Origin: Adiantum capillus-veneris | Lineage: Eukaryota; Streptophyta; Polypodiopsida; Polypodiales; Pteridaceae | Assembly (NCBI GenBank): GCA_014529385.2 | Contig: CM043945.1 | Coordinates: forward strand, 146,780,241 to 146,844,240 | Reading direction: 5' to 3' | DNA length: 64,000 nt | Part shown: positions 22,954-33,180 of the stretch, one piece after another | How positions within the stretch are numbered: the first letter of the stretch is position 1 | Layout: each line of letters opens with the position of its first letter | Position numbers and translations under genes: made by a program | The notes under the pieces: generated by a model | What the model saw: the letters and a program-made list of their open reading frames with translations, nothing else | What the model was told of the DNA's origin: nothing | Database searches by the model: none

Positions 22954-23209
22954 GACATGCCTAAAAAGCACAGCCTCGGTTCTGGCTTATGAGTGAGTGG
23001 TCTGTGAGGGGTGGTACTGCCATGCGGCTTCATGAGAGGTGGACATGGGAGAGAGGATCAATGGTACCATCCCCCGATATTAGGGGAGGTGATGGGAGGG
23101 AACGACATGACAGTTAGGACCGCATCAGTTAAACATCTACTTCACATTGGTATTTTGTGGCAGCGGATGCAAACCTGTTTGCTTGCTTGTATACTTTCCT
23201 AAAGTCACT

Positions 23210-23695
23210 ACCCAACGAATACGGTATTTTGTTGCAGGGGATGAAAACCTGTTCGCTTGGTAGTGACCTCAGAACATGTAAGTGATGTTTTCTATTACTA
23301 TTTTCTGAAGTCACTACCGAGCGAATAATGCAAGGCAAACTCTTTCCTATGCACCTATTCGCTTGGTAGTGACCTCAGAAAATAAAAGTCATGTCTGCCA
23401 TTACTATTTTCTGAGGTCACTACCGAGCGAATAAGGCAAGGCAACTCTTTCCTATGCACCTATTCGCTCGGTAGTGGCCTCAGAAAATAAAAGTCATGCC
23501 TGCTATTACTATTTTATGAGGTCATTACCGAGCGAATAAGGCAAGGCAACTCTTTCCTATGCACCTATTCGCTCGGTAGTGGCCTCAGAAAATAAAATTC
23601 ATGCCTGTTATTACTATTTTATGACGTCATTACCGAGCGAATAAGGCAAGGCAACTCTTTCCTATGCACCTATTCGCTCGGTACTGACCTTTTCT
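23210..23695. repeat. ~105-bp tandem repeat array with 12-bp palindromes, just upstream of the H3-like gene
   Basis: Units begin at about 23,210, 23,316, 23,422, 23,527 and 23,632, all in the same orientation. Each holds ACCGAGCGAATA, a spacer of about 27 bp (AAGGCAAGGCAACTCTTTCC..), then the exact reverse complement TATTCGCTCGGT, followed by a CTCAGAAAATAAAAGTCATG stretch. The array ends about 60 bp before the ATG of the H3-like gene. Likely roles are a protein-binding element-end region or promoter; neither is demonstrated. Confidence 0.92.
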
Positions 23696-23756
23696 GAAAT
23701 CTGAAGTCCCTTGTGCTGACAAATGAATTGTCCTTGGTGTTATTGTATTTGTAGAG

Positions 23757-26182
23757 ATGCCTCGTGTAAAGGCCTATGCTAGGAGGGCAACAGGTGAATC
23801 TTTGAATGCTCAAGCAAGAAGACACCAATATGAGGCGCACAGAGGTGTACTGCAAGAGTTGTGCATCCTTCAAGAAATTACAGACTACCTTGTGGAATTC
23901 TTCAACGATGGATATATCCTGGCTGCCCATGCACACCGCGTCACTATCATGCCGCGGGATTTTGATACTCTTCGTAGGCTGCGTTTCCTCTACGATGGGC
24001 TGCTTCATCCCGTGCCTATCCGGGATAGTAGAACCATGGATATTCTCAACATCGCCCCTCTCCATCCTCGTGCATGACAGACAGAGCCATCTAAGGCTGA
24101 AACAAACAGCAGAAGGACCCGATAATGGGTCGAGAGAAACGACACAGATGGGCAGGCTGAGATAGTCGCAGAGGGCCAAGCGCAAGCCAGAGTGGACCCT
24201 GAGGCAGTCATGGAAGAAACAGAGACAGTTATCGAGGAGCCAGCTAGACACCAAAATGAGCAAGTCATGGAGGATCCACAGCCCATCGTGGATGATGAGG
24301 GACAAGAGCAGGTAAGGGTGGAGCCTGAGGCATCTATGGAGCAACCAATATTGAAGGAAAATGATCCGGAGCCTGAGGAGCTTGAGGCTATTAGAGAGGA
24401 GCCTGAGGCAGCCAGGGAGCCAGCTCAAGAAAAGGCAAGGGCAAGGCTCTGCATCACAAGGGCCATCCAACGTATCGGATGAGTCAATCATTTTAGAGAA
24501 AATCAACGAAGAGATGAGGAGTTGAGAATTTTGTTGAGCTCAGGGCCTCTGCATGCGCACATACACTTGCCTGCAAGGTCAGAGGAGGCCTGCATTACCA
24601 ACCTCGAGAATGTAGACTTCATGTGCATGCGCAGTTTCACCGACTTGCTCGCAACGAATGAGGTCGTCAATGTTTCTTTGTGGTAATTCTCATGTTGCCA
24701 AGTTTTTCTTTATAATGGTTCACTACCTTAAAGACATGGGTCAATACCAAGCGAGTCAGTGGCTTATGGAATTGGAATCCGCCACTGACTCGCTCGGTAT
24801 TGACCCATGTCTTTGCGACAGTCATCAAGTTATTCTTTATAATGGCTCATTTCCGCTAAGAAATGGGTCATACCAAGCGAGTCAGTGGCGGATGGAATTT
24901 GATAGCTGTCCCACTCGCTCGCTTGGTGTTCAAGTCTAATCTTTGCCATTTGTTCATGTTAGCCATGCTGTCTTGCTTCTGCCCCCTGAGGTTCAAGAGA
25001 AAATATACGTAATAGATCCGTTGATATCTCGTTATCTGCAGAACAACTCAGTTTCCTTTTTTAGTCTAACGAACTGGTTTAGCAGAGTCAACTTTGATCT
25101 AGCGCGCTTTCTGGTCACTGCGTACAATCAATCGTGAGTATTTTCTTGCCTTGTAAAAAACATCTTGCATTGAGAATCTCTCCTCATCTTTGATGGTGTC
25201 TTTGTAGTGATCATTGGAGTCTGATGTTATTTGACATGGAAGCTAAGACTGTTTACTACGCAAACTCCGGGCAAAGCAGGGCGTTTCACGATTGTGTAAA
25301 AATGTAATGTCCATTTGGGTACATTTGGAAAGCAGTGTCTCTTTGTAATGTGTTTCTGACTCAAGTGGCTATGTATGTAGTGCCGCGAAAAAACTTGTAT
25401 GCTATGTAGAGCATCTTTTGTTAGAACATGATCTAGGAAATGTAGTCCGGCACGAATGAGTAACCGTGCCCACGCAGATTGATGACTATAGCTGTGGCTG
25501 GCAAACCTATTTGAATGCCATGTTGCTCATCAGTCAAATTATGGATATACCAAATATAAGTAATCTGTTGTTTTATTGTTTGCTGCAACGTATGTATGAA
25601 GCAATAGATGTCTGTATAACGCTTCTACAGGAACTTCGATTACATAACTACACCAACAATGATGTGCGACATTTTTCTGTAATGGCCATCGAGCATATTA
25701 TAATCTCGGTAAGCAGATGCACAAGAGAGGAAGCGGCGAGAGCTGATGAGTTCGAAGAGGCTCGCATTAACGAAATGACGCAACGCCACAATCAGACTCA
25801 AGAAAAAGTTAGAAATATGCAAGAAGCAATAAACCAATATTATGGGGACGTCGCAGAAGTAGAGGAATGGGCTACACGTCGATGGCAAGAGAAAGAAAAA
25901 CGGGAAGCTTCATAGCTACAAGAAGCATGGTAAGCCATGGAAGAGGCCCATGATTTCGAGCGACACGAAAGGATGCCCGAGACCAGAGTCCCGAGAGGCA
26001 GAGGTAGCAGCAACCAGAGTAGAGGGCAGGGGAGCAATCGGAGCAGAGGGCAAGGGACGAGTGGCACAAACCGTGGGAGAGGCAGGGGACGAGTGGCACA
26101 AACCGGGGAGAGGACAAGGGACGAGTGGCACAAACCAGGGGAAAGGACAGTAGCACGGAAAGGGAGAAAATTACTTGTATAA
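23757..26182 (+). pseudogene. Histone H3-like / Ulp1 cysteine-protease fusion with RG-rich tail (transposon-borne)
   Basis: ATG at 23,757, just after TTTGTAGAG (possible splice acceptor). Residues 1-22 (MPRVKAYARRATGES..) echo the H3 tail MARTKQTARKSTGG. Residues 36-83 match H3 helix 2, loop 2 and helix 3: ILQEITDYLVEFFND, then AHAHRVTIMPRDFDTLRRLR (H3: [21 protein letters not shown]). Helix 1 is missing. The same frame runs on, through stops at 24,075, 24,123 and 24,480, into an acidic EEP/EPE repeat linker and then a Ulp1-type domain: SFTDLLATNEVVNVSLW (to about 24,674), LLPPEVQEKIYVIDPLIS (exon near 24,960-25,134), DHWSLMLFDMEAKTVYYANS (exon from 25,208, exact GT-AG join giving NQS-DHW), and VPTQIDDYSCGWQTYLNAML. 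Catalytic His, Gln and Cys are visible; the usual Asp is Asn. A coiled coil follows (to 25,912), then after stops an RGRGSSNQSRGQG tail to 26,182. Joining H3 and protease in one protein is inferred from frame continuity. Confidence 0.8.
24744..24925. repeat. Paired inverted repeats inside the first protease intron
   Basis: GGGTCAATACCAAGCGAGTCAGTGG (24,738-24,762; arms split here) pairs with CCACTGACTCGC..GGTATTGACCC (24,783-24,808). A second, weaker pair spans about 24,867-24,925 (ATACCAAGCGAGTCAGTGGC / CACTCGCTCGCTTGGTGT). It uses the same ACCAAGCGA core as the tandem arrays. Confidence 0.85.
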
Positions 26183-26465
26183 ATCTTGACAGAAACAACA
26201 CAATATGTAAAGTTTTGAAACATTGAAATGTACATTTTTGAAACATTGTTTGATTACCAAAAAATGTCTCTGAATTAGTCATTTTGAAGAGTACATCATG
26301 GTTTGCATGGCATCAAAGCTCTTTGCGTGCACAAGGTATGTGACCTAGCTTCCGGTGGAAGCAATTAAGTGAAGTGTATTTGTTAGTGACTCCTTGCACA
26401 ATGTTGTTTTCTCCTTGCACGTTGGAATCTGAAAAGAAGAAAAAGTTAGATTCAGTCATAGTGTA
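26183..26465. other. Short space between convergent unit 2 genes
   Basis: AT-rich, with no gene. It should hold the 3' ends of the fusion gene and of ORF-X. Confidence 0.4.
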
Positions 26466-27455
26466 TTAAAGACAATCAAAATTTATCGATTTAGTAAGCA
26501 CCTTTCTATTGTTGAGACTGAATGCATACAATTCCGGCAAAAGTGGAAGTTCTTCACATGTAAGATCTATCCTGAGCTGTGCTAGAGTTGTGCTTGACAT
26601 TGTCTCCATCACAGTAAGTAGGTTGTCTCGAAAGTAGAGCTCCATTGATAAAGGTTTTTTCTCGAGGCTGTTCTCTGTATCTTGGTCGAGTGGAATAAGC
26701 TGCCCACTAAGAAGATGATATCTAATATAGTAAAACAATACTAAGAAATTTTGAGAGCCTATAATGAACTTACAAATTATGGACTTCTTTTGCAAAATAC
26801 AAATTTTGTTCTGTGATTGTCTCCTATCCCAGTTATCATCTAAAAAGTCCAAAGAGCTCTCAGACTTGCAAATGAACATTGTTGCGGTAGTTCTTATTTG
26901 CTCATCGAAGAAAAAATCTACAAACACTTCAAGAGGCATAAATAGTGCGAGCGGAAATATTTTTGTGGCAATTGAATACTTGAGGGACTTTTGTATATCC
27001 TGAAACAACTTATTCCTGAAGCTTTCACTAGTTTGCGAAGCAGGCAGAGACCAATCCTTGCTGTCAAAGGATGGAAGTGACAAAGGAGCTACACGACCCC
27101 AACCAATGGAAGTTCTCGGTTCCACATATGACATATCATAAAATAAAATTCCATTATCTGCAAGTTCCTTGTGTTGTCTTCCTCGGTACATTTGCTCACC
27201 AAAAAACGCATGGAAAGCATAAAAAATCCCAACTATGCTCTCAACTGGTTGCCAATCTGTCCTATTTGATGGATAAATATCTAAAACATACCAAAGATGA
27301 TATCCACCACTTAATATTCGAATATATGAGTGCTTCTCACTCACTATTTTTTGTTTTGCCAAAAGAAATAAGTACAAAAAAGTTGAATTTTTACTAATCT
27401 GCAAACCTATCATCAAAGTTTCTATAGTTACGCTCAATACAAATAATATATGCAT
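26466..27455 (-). CDS. ORF-X, unknown conserved transposon protein (unit 2 copy)
   Basis: An open frame of 329 codons on the minus strand, convergent with the H3/Ulp1 gene. Conserved blocks shared with 34.33-35.29 kb: IYPSNRTDWQPVESIVGIFY, NGILFYDMSYVEPRTSIGWG, QDIQKSLKYSIATKIF and FFFDEQIRTTATMFICKSE..LDFLDDNW. No known domain recognised. A stretch near 26,820-26,690 (QNKICILQKKSIICK..) is low-complexity and may be an unspliced intron, and the first 40 or so codons (MHILFVLSVTIETLMIGLQI) may be 5' intron or leader, so the real protein is probably shorter and spliced. The segment from 27,455 outward to the TTAA end is also present at 39.7-40.7 kb. Confidence 0.6.
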   Translation of the reverse strand: MHILFVLSVTIETLMIGLQISKNSTFLYLFLLAKQKIVSEKHSYIRILSGGYHLWYVLDIYPSNRTDWQPVESIVGIFYAFHAFFGEQMYRGRQHKELADNGILFYDMSYVEPRTSIGWGRVAPLSLPSFDSKDWSLPASQTSESFRNKLFQDIQKSLKYSIATKIFPLALFMPLEVFVDFFFDEQIRTTATMFICKSESSLDFLDDNWDRRQSQNKICILQKKSIICKFIIGSQNFLVLFYYIRYHLLSGQLIPLDQDTENSLEKKPLSMELYFRDNLLTVMETMSSTTLAQLRIDLTCEELPLLPELYAFSLNNRKVLTKSINFDCL

Positions 27456-28329
27456 GTTTTCTTAGTTCCCTATTGTCCTTTAGGTTCATAAGGATCCATG
27501 GAGCATGTCAAAAGAATAATACGTCTCTTACCAAGGGGAATCTTGGGGACAAAGATGAAGTGCTAAATACAGCAAACATGAAAAAACTGGGTTCAACATT
27601 ATGAGTTGTAGAATCCCATAGAAACTATTCAATATCTAGCCAAATTTGATCCTTATGACTAGATATGGTTACTACCTACAAAATGCATATAGTTGTCACA
27701 AGAAACTAGAAATATTGAAAAAGCTATACTTGATATACTATAATGTTTCGTTTTCTTCTATAATTGAAAAAATCAACCATGGTTGTGTACTATGCAAAAT
27801 AGGGTATTAGGTGCCCCAAAACTCAGGGAATATTAGCTTTATGTTACAATATGCGACATAGAAAATCAAAACTGCATTTGGATATCATGAAAGCCACCAA
27901 AAAAATCATAGAAGAGCTAAAATTGGCTAAAAAACAGGATTTGACAATTTTTGTAATTTGGTCATAACTTACAACTTTAACATTTATTTATCCCTAGAAG
28001 CATCAAGACATGTTGAGGACTACTAAAGATAGTTCTCTATCATTATAGACCTCACAAACATGAATTCTAGAGTGGTATAGTTGCAAAAAGTTGAAAAAAG
28101 CCAAAAATAGGACCTGTTTTTTCACATAGTTTAGGTTGTGAAATGTTGTGCAAGGACAAGGTTAAAGATGGTATTTATTTTCCAAAAAAATGTCAAGTTT
28201 TTTTCAGCTCATGAGACAAATTTCTAGATAGATAGAATCTCAAAATCCATTTTGAAACTCTTGATATGATTCAAGGAAAATGGTCACTTAACAAGACATA
28301 AAAGTGTCCCATTACCAACCTAGTGTTAA
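27456..28329 (-). mobile_element. Right terminal region of unit 2 (CACTAG/TTAA end)
   Basis: 28,311-28,325 reads ATTACCAACCTAGTG followed by TTAA (28,326-28,329), preceded by the ACATAAAAGTGTCCC block. The sequence from 27,330 to 28,329 is a close inverted copy of 39,673 to about 40,670, including the start of ORF-X. This shows that the 1.3-kb element at 39.7-41.0 kb is an internally deleted relative of unit 2. No separate gene here. Confidence 0.78.
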
Positions 28330-28339
28330 ACATCCAATT

Positions 28340-28696
28340 TTAGAAGTTATGTGCCTAGAAGCACTTATGTGAGTTATGTGGCTCTGGCAAGTGATCTTTC
28401 ATCCTAGAAAGTCTACATCAAACTGGTGGTACATCATAGAGGTAGCCCCTTGTAGTGCACGGATGTATGAGGGTTACCATGTGCCAATCACAGCAGCATC
28501 AACGGAGGATATCCGAGAGGATGCTCAGTCAGAAGTCACAGAGGTGGTGCCAGATGAGCATCAAGCTACTACTCTTTATGGGGTGCATGCAGAGGATCTA
28601 CAAAATGAAACGCAGGACATCTGTCTAAACGGAGAGCTCTATATAGACATAGGGAGTTACGCTAAGCTATGTGAGGATGAGAGAGAGACCTCTTAA
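28340..28696 (+). pseudogene. Probable CACTA TNP2 C-terminal fragment
   Basis: Reads VIFHPRKSTSNWWYIIEVAP, then an acidic tail (TEVVPDEHQATT..CEDERETS) and stop. The ..NWWYIIEVAP stretch resembles the C-terminal QVFYV.DP..NW.VV segment of plant TNP2. If so, it is the lost 3' part of 8967-11,329, displaced by units 1 and 2 and the copia. The link is an inference from weak similarity. Confidence 0.45.
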
Positions 28697-28959
28697 AGCC
28701 ATAAACATTGTGTTTGAACAATTTTTCTCCGTTTTATTATATATATTGTATTCATGTGGCTTTTTGTCCATTCTTTTCTATATGCTATACTTGAGAAATT
28801 TAAATTGTGTTTAATCGTCATTGCTTCCACTCCAAGCCGAAGGAGTCCTCAAAGGGCAGGTAGATCTTGCTCTTCTAAGGAAGAAGCAGGAAGTGTGCAT
28901 TGCTACTCGCTAAGGTTTAATTCTTGAACTCCTCATCGCAGGAATCCCTCCCCTTTATG

Positions 28960-28966
<7 letters not shown>

Positions 28967-29005
<39 letters not shown>
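28967..29005. repeat. (CT)n microsatellite
   Basis: About 39 bp of CT repeats in an otherwise AT-rich gene-free stretch (28,697-29,110). Confidence 0.92.
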
Positions 29006-29011
<6 letters not shown>

Positions 29012-29115
29012 ACACAAAAATCCCTCCCCCTATTATCTATAGTATAGATTATAACTTGTCCATATTTTCTTCTCCATTCAATATTAAGATTAAATGTTTG
29101 TGTATTTAATGCAGG

Positions 29116-29361
29116 TATGGATGATGATGAGTTTCTTTCTTCTTTGTTAGCCTAGAAGAGGAGGTGGTACGCGGAGCGTCATCGCTCTAGAGCACCATTA
29201 CATCGTTCCACTCCTTTAGTGTCTCCCTCTATTTTGGATCATTCAGCGTGCTTCGAAGCTTCGGTGTCCACGAGACGATCTTCACACTCTTCTAAGCATC
29301 AACGCTCTAGTGGTGGCGGCGGCGATTACTGTGGGGATGCCGCTGCTGATATCTCGACACC
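29116..29361 (+). pseudogene. Exon of an unknown protein, interrupted by a family B MITE
   Basis: After CAGGT at 29,113 the frame reads MDDDEFLSSLLA, a TAG, then KRRWYAERHRSRAPLHRSTP, SSHSSKHQRSSGGGGDYCGD. This basic, Ser-rich content could be the N-terminus of a CACTA accessory protein. The frame is cut at 29,361 by the MITE and may resume at 29,822 (RLVFDEALYLPL). Family not recognised. Confidence 0.35.
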
Positions 29362-29820
29362 CATTAGGAAATTTTGAACTCATTTTTGGGCCTTTTAAGA
29401 GTGCCACATCATCAAAGTTGTACAAAAGAAAGCAACCCGGTAGACCCTTCTAAATATTGCTTAGAACCCCATGATATGACCTATCATTGGAAAGTTCTTG
29501 AAAAATGGATTCTAAAGAGCCAAGGTCCGAAAATTTTGGATGAATTCTATGAAAGTTATGCCATTTTTTTTCAATCAGCCAGGTTTTGTTACCGTTACGG
29601 TAATCTAAAATCACCTTTTTCTAGATCTACATGAAGGAAATGTCCGATACATGCATGCTATATATCAATAGATAGCATTTGAAGAGTAGATTCTAAATAT
29701 CCAACCTCCGACAAGTTTGGATCTTATTTGCAAAAAAATTACCGATCCCCACTTTTTGAAAGCTATGCCACATCAACAATTCTTACAAGGCCCATTTTTT
29801 AGTCCAAACTTTTCCTAATG
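29362..29820. mobile_element. 459-bp MITE of transposon family B
   Basis: Terminal inverted repeats: left CATTAGGAAATTTTGAAC then TTTTTGGGCCTTTTAAGA; right (reverse complement) CATTAGGAAAAGTTTGGAC then AAATGGGCCTTGTAAGA. They match the ends at 11,619, 33,175 and 41,192. No coding capacity. Flanks share only a CGAC core, so the target duplication is unclear. Confidence 0.8.
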
Positions 29821-29998
29821 CGACTCGTGTTTGATGAGGCTCTTTACCTTCCCCTTATTTTCCCGCCCCCACACCAGCCATGGCATTGCCACCTACACCA
29901 GGTTTTGTGTGGCTATCACGAATGTCATTGACATAATCACGATCGTGTGATTACGTTAATAACTCTAGTATTTATACAAGAAAATCACGTGATCATGT

Positions 29999-31151
29999 TG
30001 TGAGCGGGATGGAAACACACAAAACGCCTCTATAATGACCCCACACACACTCTTGGAATGATATACACACACACTATGGGGCACCACTCGGCTTACACAG
30101 CACACCTGACCGAGACAGGGAACACACCTATGGAGTGAGAGGAGAGAGACTATCCACTTGCCCACTCCACACAGAGACACACACACACACACACACACAC
30201 ACCCAGAAACTCAGCTCAAAAGCGGAGAATTTATGATGTTTAGATACAATAGAGATTGGGCCAACACCAATGGGGCAAATAGCTCACATAGTATGGGTAA
30301 AATAAGCCAGATAAAATCACAAACTGGAGCAGAAACTTCGCTCATAAGAGAAACTTACACAGCCAAAACAGTAGAAAAAGAGGGAGGAATTTGGCAAAAT
30401 GGACAGCTCCATCACATTCGGAACGACCCAAAACCCCATTCTACAATGTCAAAGTGCTCAAATTCGACCTCGGATGAGTAGTTTACGGCCAAAACAGGCT
30501 CCAAAAACCCCAAAAACACACCTGCGGCTGTTCCTCCTCTCTTCTCGACGTTTTTTCTGGTCTTCTCTCTGTTTTTTTAGTTCCCACACTTAGCTTTATT
30601 ACTTGGGCAACCTTGGCCTTTCAGATGACCTCAAACGGACCCTAAACAGGCCAAAAACTGACCTCGCAGTGCATAGTTCTCACCCTGCTGTATCCTTACG
30701 CACACTTGGCACTCAAATTTTTTCAATAATGCATCCCGCCACCACATGAAGTGGCCCCAAAATATGGTCCTCATGATGATCCTTCTGCATAATTATCACA
30801 AGAAAACACCCACGTTGTGTCCGTACTTCTCCACGTGTGCAAGTATTGACCCCATTCAGCCTCCTGACGCCACTAGATGCCATCTGACGCATCTGCTTAC
30901 CTCATTTCGTCGGCCCACAGATAGCTTCCTTGAGAAGTTTTACGTGCTACCAACTCCTCATTATTGTAGAAAAAACACACTGGTACTGGTAACAATGAAA
31001 ACCGATGCACTATGTACGTACTGTCCTACCTGTACACATGCCAGGACCCCACATAACTACCTGGCTCTGGAAAATGGGCAATTCTTTATTTGATGCACCA
31101 TGCATGTGTATGTACATATGCGCAATCCCTTGCTTGAAAAAACTCCTGACA
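29999..31151 (-). repeat. Gypsy 1 3' LTR
   Basis: 1,153 bp, partner of 47,968-49,111. Contains a (CA)n tract at 30,177-30,203 that is shorter in the other LTR. Short open frames inside are LTR sequence. Confidence 0.93.
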
Positions 31152-31244
31152 TAATTTGCCCATCCCCTAGCCTGCTAGATCATTCATGATCAACAGCAGC
31201 AAAAAGCGATATGAGATTCGCAACGTCACAAGTCTCCTCATCCT

Positions 31245-33170
31245 TCACCAACACTGCTTGATCCACAGACAACTCATCTTTAACCTGGCATGATACAATT
31301 TAAGACGCAATCCATTTACCCTTGACTTATGTAGAACCCCATGCAGGTTAGCCAATTGATATGTACCATTCGGGAAACACTCCACTACCTTGAAAGGGCC
31401 TTCCCACTTAATTTGAAACTTCTTTTGGAAGGTGTTGTCCATCTTACTGTTGTAGCGCAAAACCAAGTCATGCTTCTTGATACCCTTACTTTTGACCTTT
31501 TCATTTATCTTTGCCAAAGCTCTATCTTGCATCTGCCCATAATGCACCAATGCAATCATCCTATCCAGCTGAACCTCTTGTAACTGTAAGAGCCTCTCTT
31601 TGAATGCATCACTAGGCGGCCCAAGCAGCTTCTCTAACATCTTGACCACAGGAAACTCTACTTAGAGAGGCAATAGTGCTTCCTTTCCATACACCGAATG
31701 AAATGGAGTAAACCCTGTACTTGTCTTCACCGACGTACGGTAAGCCCATAGTGCACTAGGCAATCCCAAATCCCAATTCTTTCCTTGGTGCTCTGTCACT
31801 TTTGAAAGAATTTGTACCAACTCACCATTGAACCTTTCATTTAAGCCATTACACTGTGGGTAATAAGGAGTGGTATGATGGTGCCTAATATTCATCTTCA
31901 CGCATAAAAAGTCTAGCAGTTTAGCTCTAAATCGTGGCCCCTTATCTGAAAGTAGCTCCAATGGCACCCCAAACTTGCAACATATTTCATCATACACAAA
32001 TTTTGTCACATCCTTTGCAGGGATCTGTTTTACTGCTATAGCCTCTGCCCATCTAGAGAGATAGTCCACTGCAGTCAAAATATAGCTTTTGCCCCTACTT
32101 GTGATAGGTAATGGGCCTATTGCATCAATCCCCCACTTTTCAAATACATCAAACGCCATAATGGTTTTTTGTAGCTCTGGCTTCAACACTCTCTTCCCAA
32201 ATGCTTGACAACTATTGCAAGACCTACACCAATGGTGAACATCCTTGTGCAAACTAGGCCACACATATCCCTCTTGCAAGATCTTATGCAAAGTGATCTT
32301 TAGAGCAAAATGGCCACCACATACACCTTCATGATTCTCTTCCAACACTTTGTAAAGCTCCTCCCTCCAAGGTACACGTCTCAACACGAGATCATCCCCT
32401 TTCATGTATAAGACATCACCAATCAATTTGTACCTGTATGCTCTACGCACAAAACCATACTTCTTAGAGTTCTGAATCTCCTTTGGAATGATTCCTGTTA
32501 GCAAAAACTCCTCTTCTTGAGCCAAACTTTCCCGGCCATGATAAAGAGGTAAAGTGGTCCTCAACACAAATAGCTTCCCAATCATGCTTTGAGCTGCTTC
32601 ATGTGCCTCTCCATTTAGAGCACGTTCAATGTGTCTGATGCTCCATGCTTCAAACTTTTTTAACAGGCCTTTAATTCTGAAACACATTTCCTTCAATGAG
32701 TTGTTCTTGCTCTTCCACACACCTAGCACTTGCTTCACCACTAACAAGGCATCACCTTTTATGCTCAACCTTCGAACCCCATGCTTTAAAAAAAAGTGTA
32801 ATCTGGCTTCAAGGTAGCATATTCAGCCTCATTGTTACTATGAGCATCCAATTTGAACCCTCTCTTGCATACTAGCTTCCCCTCTGGATCATAAAGTGCT
32901 ATACCCCTTGAAGTTGCATCATGGCTCTTTTTGTATGAACCATCAAAGAACCACACATGTGCATTGCTGATCTATGACACTTCTTCAACTACCTTTCTCA
33001 CCACCTCTTCCTTAACAATAAGGGGATTCTCCTTGTAGGTTAACAAATCAACTAGGGTAGCCCTTGTACTGTCTTCCACTAGAAAAGAGAACTCAAACTC
33101 TTGCAGCTCAATTACCCATTTCTTCACCACATTTGACATATTAGTACCATTGATTAACTGTGGCAAAAAG
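31245..33170 (-). pseudogene. Gypsy 1 pol C-terminal half: RNase H end, archaeal-type RNase H, integrase
   Basis: Minus strand from 33,170: end of the first RNase H (LPQLINGTNMSNVVKKWVIE, LQEFEFSFLVED). About 32,965-32,700: a second RNase H with FDGSYKKSHDATSRGIALYD, SNNEAEYATL and IKGDALLVVKQV (Asp-Glu-Asp set), the extra domain of the Tat lineage. The integrase zinc region follows (GGHFALKITLHKI..CRSCNSCQAFGKR, near 32,320-32,190) and then the catalytic core: WGIDAIGPLP, TAVDYLSRWAEA, LLSDKGPRF and TPYYPQCNGLNERFNGELV, i.e. Asp, Asp, Glu. The C-terminal part reads DLVLRYNSK..FKVVECFPNGTYQL (31,480-31,350). A TAG after RTP..LLPL at 31,659-31,661 and a frameshift near 32,790 break it. Confidence 0.92.
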
Positions 33171-33180
33171 GCATCATTAG

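Noticed and set aside
23210..23695. Array of palindromic repeats resembling a CRISPR array
   Set aside because: Spacers are conserved between units and the setting is a plant transposon; it is a tandem repeat with internal palindromes.
24192..24482. Acidic EPE-repeat frame as a separate gene
   Set aside because: It is in the same frame as the H3-like start and as the following protease exon, so it is better read as the linker of one broken gene.
28440..28455. CCCCTTGTAGTG as the right end of the CACTA element
   Set aside because: It lies inside the TNP2-like coding stretch, lacks subterminal GCGACG repeats, and has no matching 3-bp duplication.
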